A stretch of 10,000 bases of DNA, taken from NCBI RefSeq assembly GCF_042767895.1, contig NC_091549.1, positions 53,922,923 through 53,932,922 on the forward strand, in the 5' to 3' direction. The notes below the pieces were generated by a model that was not told the origin of the DNA, did no database searches, and worked only from the letters and a program-made list of their open reading frames with translations. How positions within the stretch are numbered: the first letter of the stretch is position 1; each line of letters starts with the position of its first letter. Source of the DNA: Penaeus vannamei. Its lineage: Eukaryota; Arthropoda; Malacostraca; Decapoda; Penaeidae. A program made the translations under genes and the position numbers. Shown in pieces: positions 8,813-10,000 of this stretch.

Positions 8813-9007
8813 GGCATCAGCCCATGTGGTTTAATGGGGCTTCCCTAATGGGGGGGTTGGGGGGGGGTTGGACGCCATGTCTTAATTCGAGTCATTTACA
8901 CGAGTTACCGCCACACGCCCCGGCCTCCCATTTTCTCCCAATTATGTCGCAGGTGCCCATTTTCTTCCCGTTTTCTTTGCGAAGGGTTTTAAGGCCTTGT
9001 CTGCTGA
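8813..9007. other. Unique spacer with two G-rich runs
   Basis: Runs of G at about 8850-8870 mark the switch from C-rich to G-rich + strand. About 135 bases of ordinary sequence (8871-9007) follow before the G-rich minisatellite. No gene or RNA signal is seen. Confidence 0.5.
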
Positions 9008-9334
9008 GGGGGGGTAGGGAGGGGGAGGGGATAGGGGGAGGGGGGAGGGGGAGAGTGTACTTATGGGGGGGGGGTAGAGAGGGATAGGGGGAGGGGGAGA
9101 GTACTTGGGGGTGGGGATAGAAGGGGATAGGGAGAGGGAGAGTGTACTTAGGGGGGTAGAGAGGAGATAGGGGGAGGGGGAAAGTGTACTTTGGGGGGGG
9201 GAGGGAGGGGATAGGGGGAGGGGGAGAGTGTACTTAGGGGATAGGGGGAGGGGGTAGAGAGGGGATAGGGGGAGGGGGAGAGTGTACTTGGGGGGTAGAG
9301 AGGGGATAGGGGGAGGGGGAGAGTGTTCTTAGGG
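9008..9334 (+). repeat. G-rich minisatellite of about 42-bp units, seven copies
   Basis: The marker agtgtactt or a close variant falls near 9056, 9100, 9143, 9185, 9229, 9283 and 9324, so the unit is about 41-44 bp with one longer interval of 54. Between markers lie ggggatagggggaggggg and gtagagagg. Copies vary in G-run length and in tgtacttag/tgtacttgg, and the last has tgttctt. Many canonical G-quadruplex matches overlap throughout. Reverse-strand frames give Pro/Ser/Leu runs. Confidence 0.9.
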
Positions 9335-9469
9335 GTAATTTTTGTGGAATTTGGCGTTCGAGAAAGCCTCCGTCGGCGACCCATTTGGCGATTCGCGTTG
9401 GAGGGTGTGGGGGGAGAGGGGGTGGGGGTAGGGGGTACAGTAGCAGAGGGTAGGACGGTCCAGTGTTCA
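9335..9469. other. Unique sequence with a G-rich patch
   Basis: Ordinary sequence at 9335-9405 is followed by a G-rich stretch at about 9406-9438 whose GGGGG runs form another quadruplex candidate. I see no coding or RNA feature. Confidence 0.5.
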
Positions 9470-9738
<269 letters not shown>

Positions 9739-9853
9739 TTAATAAACCAGAAACGAGACGAGAACGAGAAGACGATCACGTGCAGAAATCTTAGCCCGTT
9801 GAACGTTCATCCAAGCGTATGAACTGCGGTCTAAGTACACGGGGCAGATCGTC
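9739..9853. other. Unique non-coding spacer
   Basis: Mixed sequence after the CT tract, with one CACGTG at 9777-9782 and a lone AATAAA at 9741-9746. No open frame or RNA gene is visible. Confidence 0.5.
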
Positions 9854-9875
9854 TTTTTTTTTTTTTGGGGGGGGG
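9854..9875 (+). repeat. T13-G9 homopolymer junction
   Basis: Thirteen T residues at 9854-9866 pass directly into nine G residues at 9867-9875, immediately before the tandem duplication. The lengths are liable to sequencing or assembly error. Confidence 0.85.
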
Positions 9876-9991
9876 TATTAGTTGAACAGATACGTAATGC
9901 TGTTCGGTCTAAAATGGATTCAAATAATCACGGTATTTAGTTGAACAGATACGTAATGCTGTTCGGTCTAAAATGGATTCAAATAATCACG
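9875..9991. repeat. Tandem duplication, unit 58/59 bp, two copies
   Basis: Copy 1 (9875-9932) and copy 2 (9933-9991) are identical except for one extra T in copy 2 (gtatta versus gtattta). Each contains gaacag and ctgttc as an inverted pair with a 10-base loop (9884-9905 in copy 1), around tacgta. After copy 2 the sequence diverges to ggattttgac at the window end, so whether a longer array continues cannot be seen. The unit resembles no element I recognise. Confidence 0.93.
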
Positions 9992-10000
9992 GATTTTGAC

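Noticed and set aside
8375..9334. Telomeric or subtelomeric repeat
   Set aside because: The G/C-rich units have irregular G runs of variable length and do not match the arthropod TTAGG unit. No TTAGG or AACCT array is present.
9741..9746. AATAAA polyadenylation signal
   Set aside because: It is a lone hexamer beside a microsatellite with no gene upstream, and such hexamers are expected by chance. The AATAAATAAA near 330 is rejected for the same reason.

Overview
This window reads as non-coding, repeat-saturated DNA from a eukaryotic nuclear genome. I find no open reading frame that looks like a gene, and no rRNA, tRNA, CRISPR array or recognisable transposon protein. By my rough tally, more than half of the bases lie in microsatellites, minisatellites or strand-biased low-complexity tracts. 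The mix of very long (CT)n, (GT)n, (AT)n and (CTAT)n tracts with several unrelated minisatellites resembles decapod crustacean genomes, particularly penaeid shrimp, which are known for extreme microsatellite density. That assignment rests on repeat style alone. Another SSR-rich invertebrate remains possible.

Layout. 1-349 is AT-rich unique sequence. 350-736 is a compound (AC)n(AT)n(GT)n...(GT)n(AT)n block that contains a 130-bp perfect palindrome. 983-1098 is (CTAT)18(CT)22, followed by pyrimidine-rich sequence to about 1381. 1382-1586 is unique and holds an inverted pair of CCAAT boxes. 1587-1776 is a (GA)n tract facing a short (TC)11. 1777-2944 is mostly unique, without recognisable features. 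2945-3213 holds degenerate GTT/AAC-type sequence and a poly(A). 3303-3420 is GC-rich with a G-quadruplex motif. 3593-4025 holds two adjacent G-rich minisatellites with units of about 50 and 71 bp. 4190-5081 is an enormous (CT)n domain ending in 189 uninterrupted TC copies. 5217-5268 is a purine tract. 5360-5880 is GT-rich with a strong G-quadruplex motif and an eroded repeat. 5908-6172 is a pair of pyrimidine direct repeats bracketing a GC-rich segment. 6180-6440 is unique and GC-rich. 6481-8258 is a 37-unit array of about 50 bp per unit. 8375-8812 is C-rich and 8851-9334 is G-rich on the same strand. 9470-9738 is another (CT)n domain. 9875-9991 is a near-perfect 58/59-bp tandem duplication at the right edge.

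The most noteworthy element is the 6481-8258 array. Twenty-eight of its 37 units keep an intact CACGTG (E-box) palindrome. It shows higher-order organisation of several kinds, and its reverse strand carries almost no stop codons in any frame. No gene set works together here. The biology on offer is repeat structure, non-B DNA potential and possible clustered transcription-factor sites.
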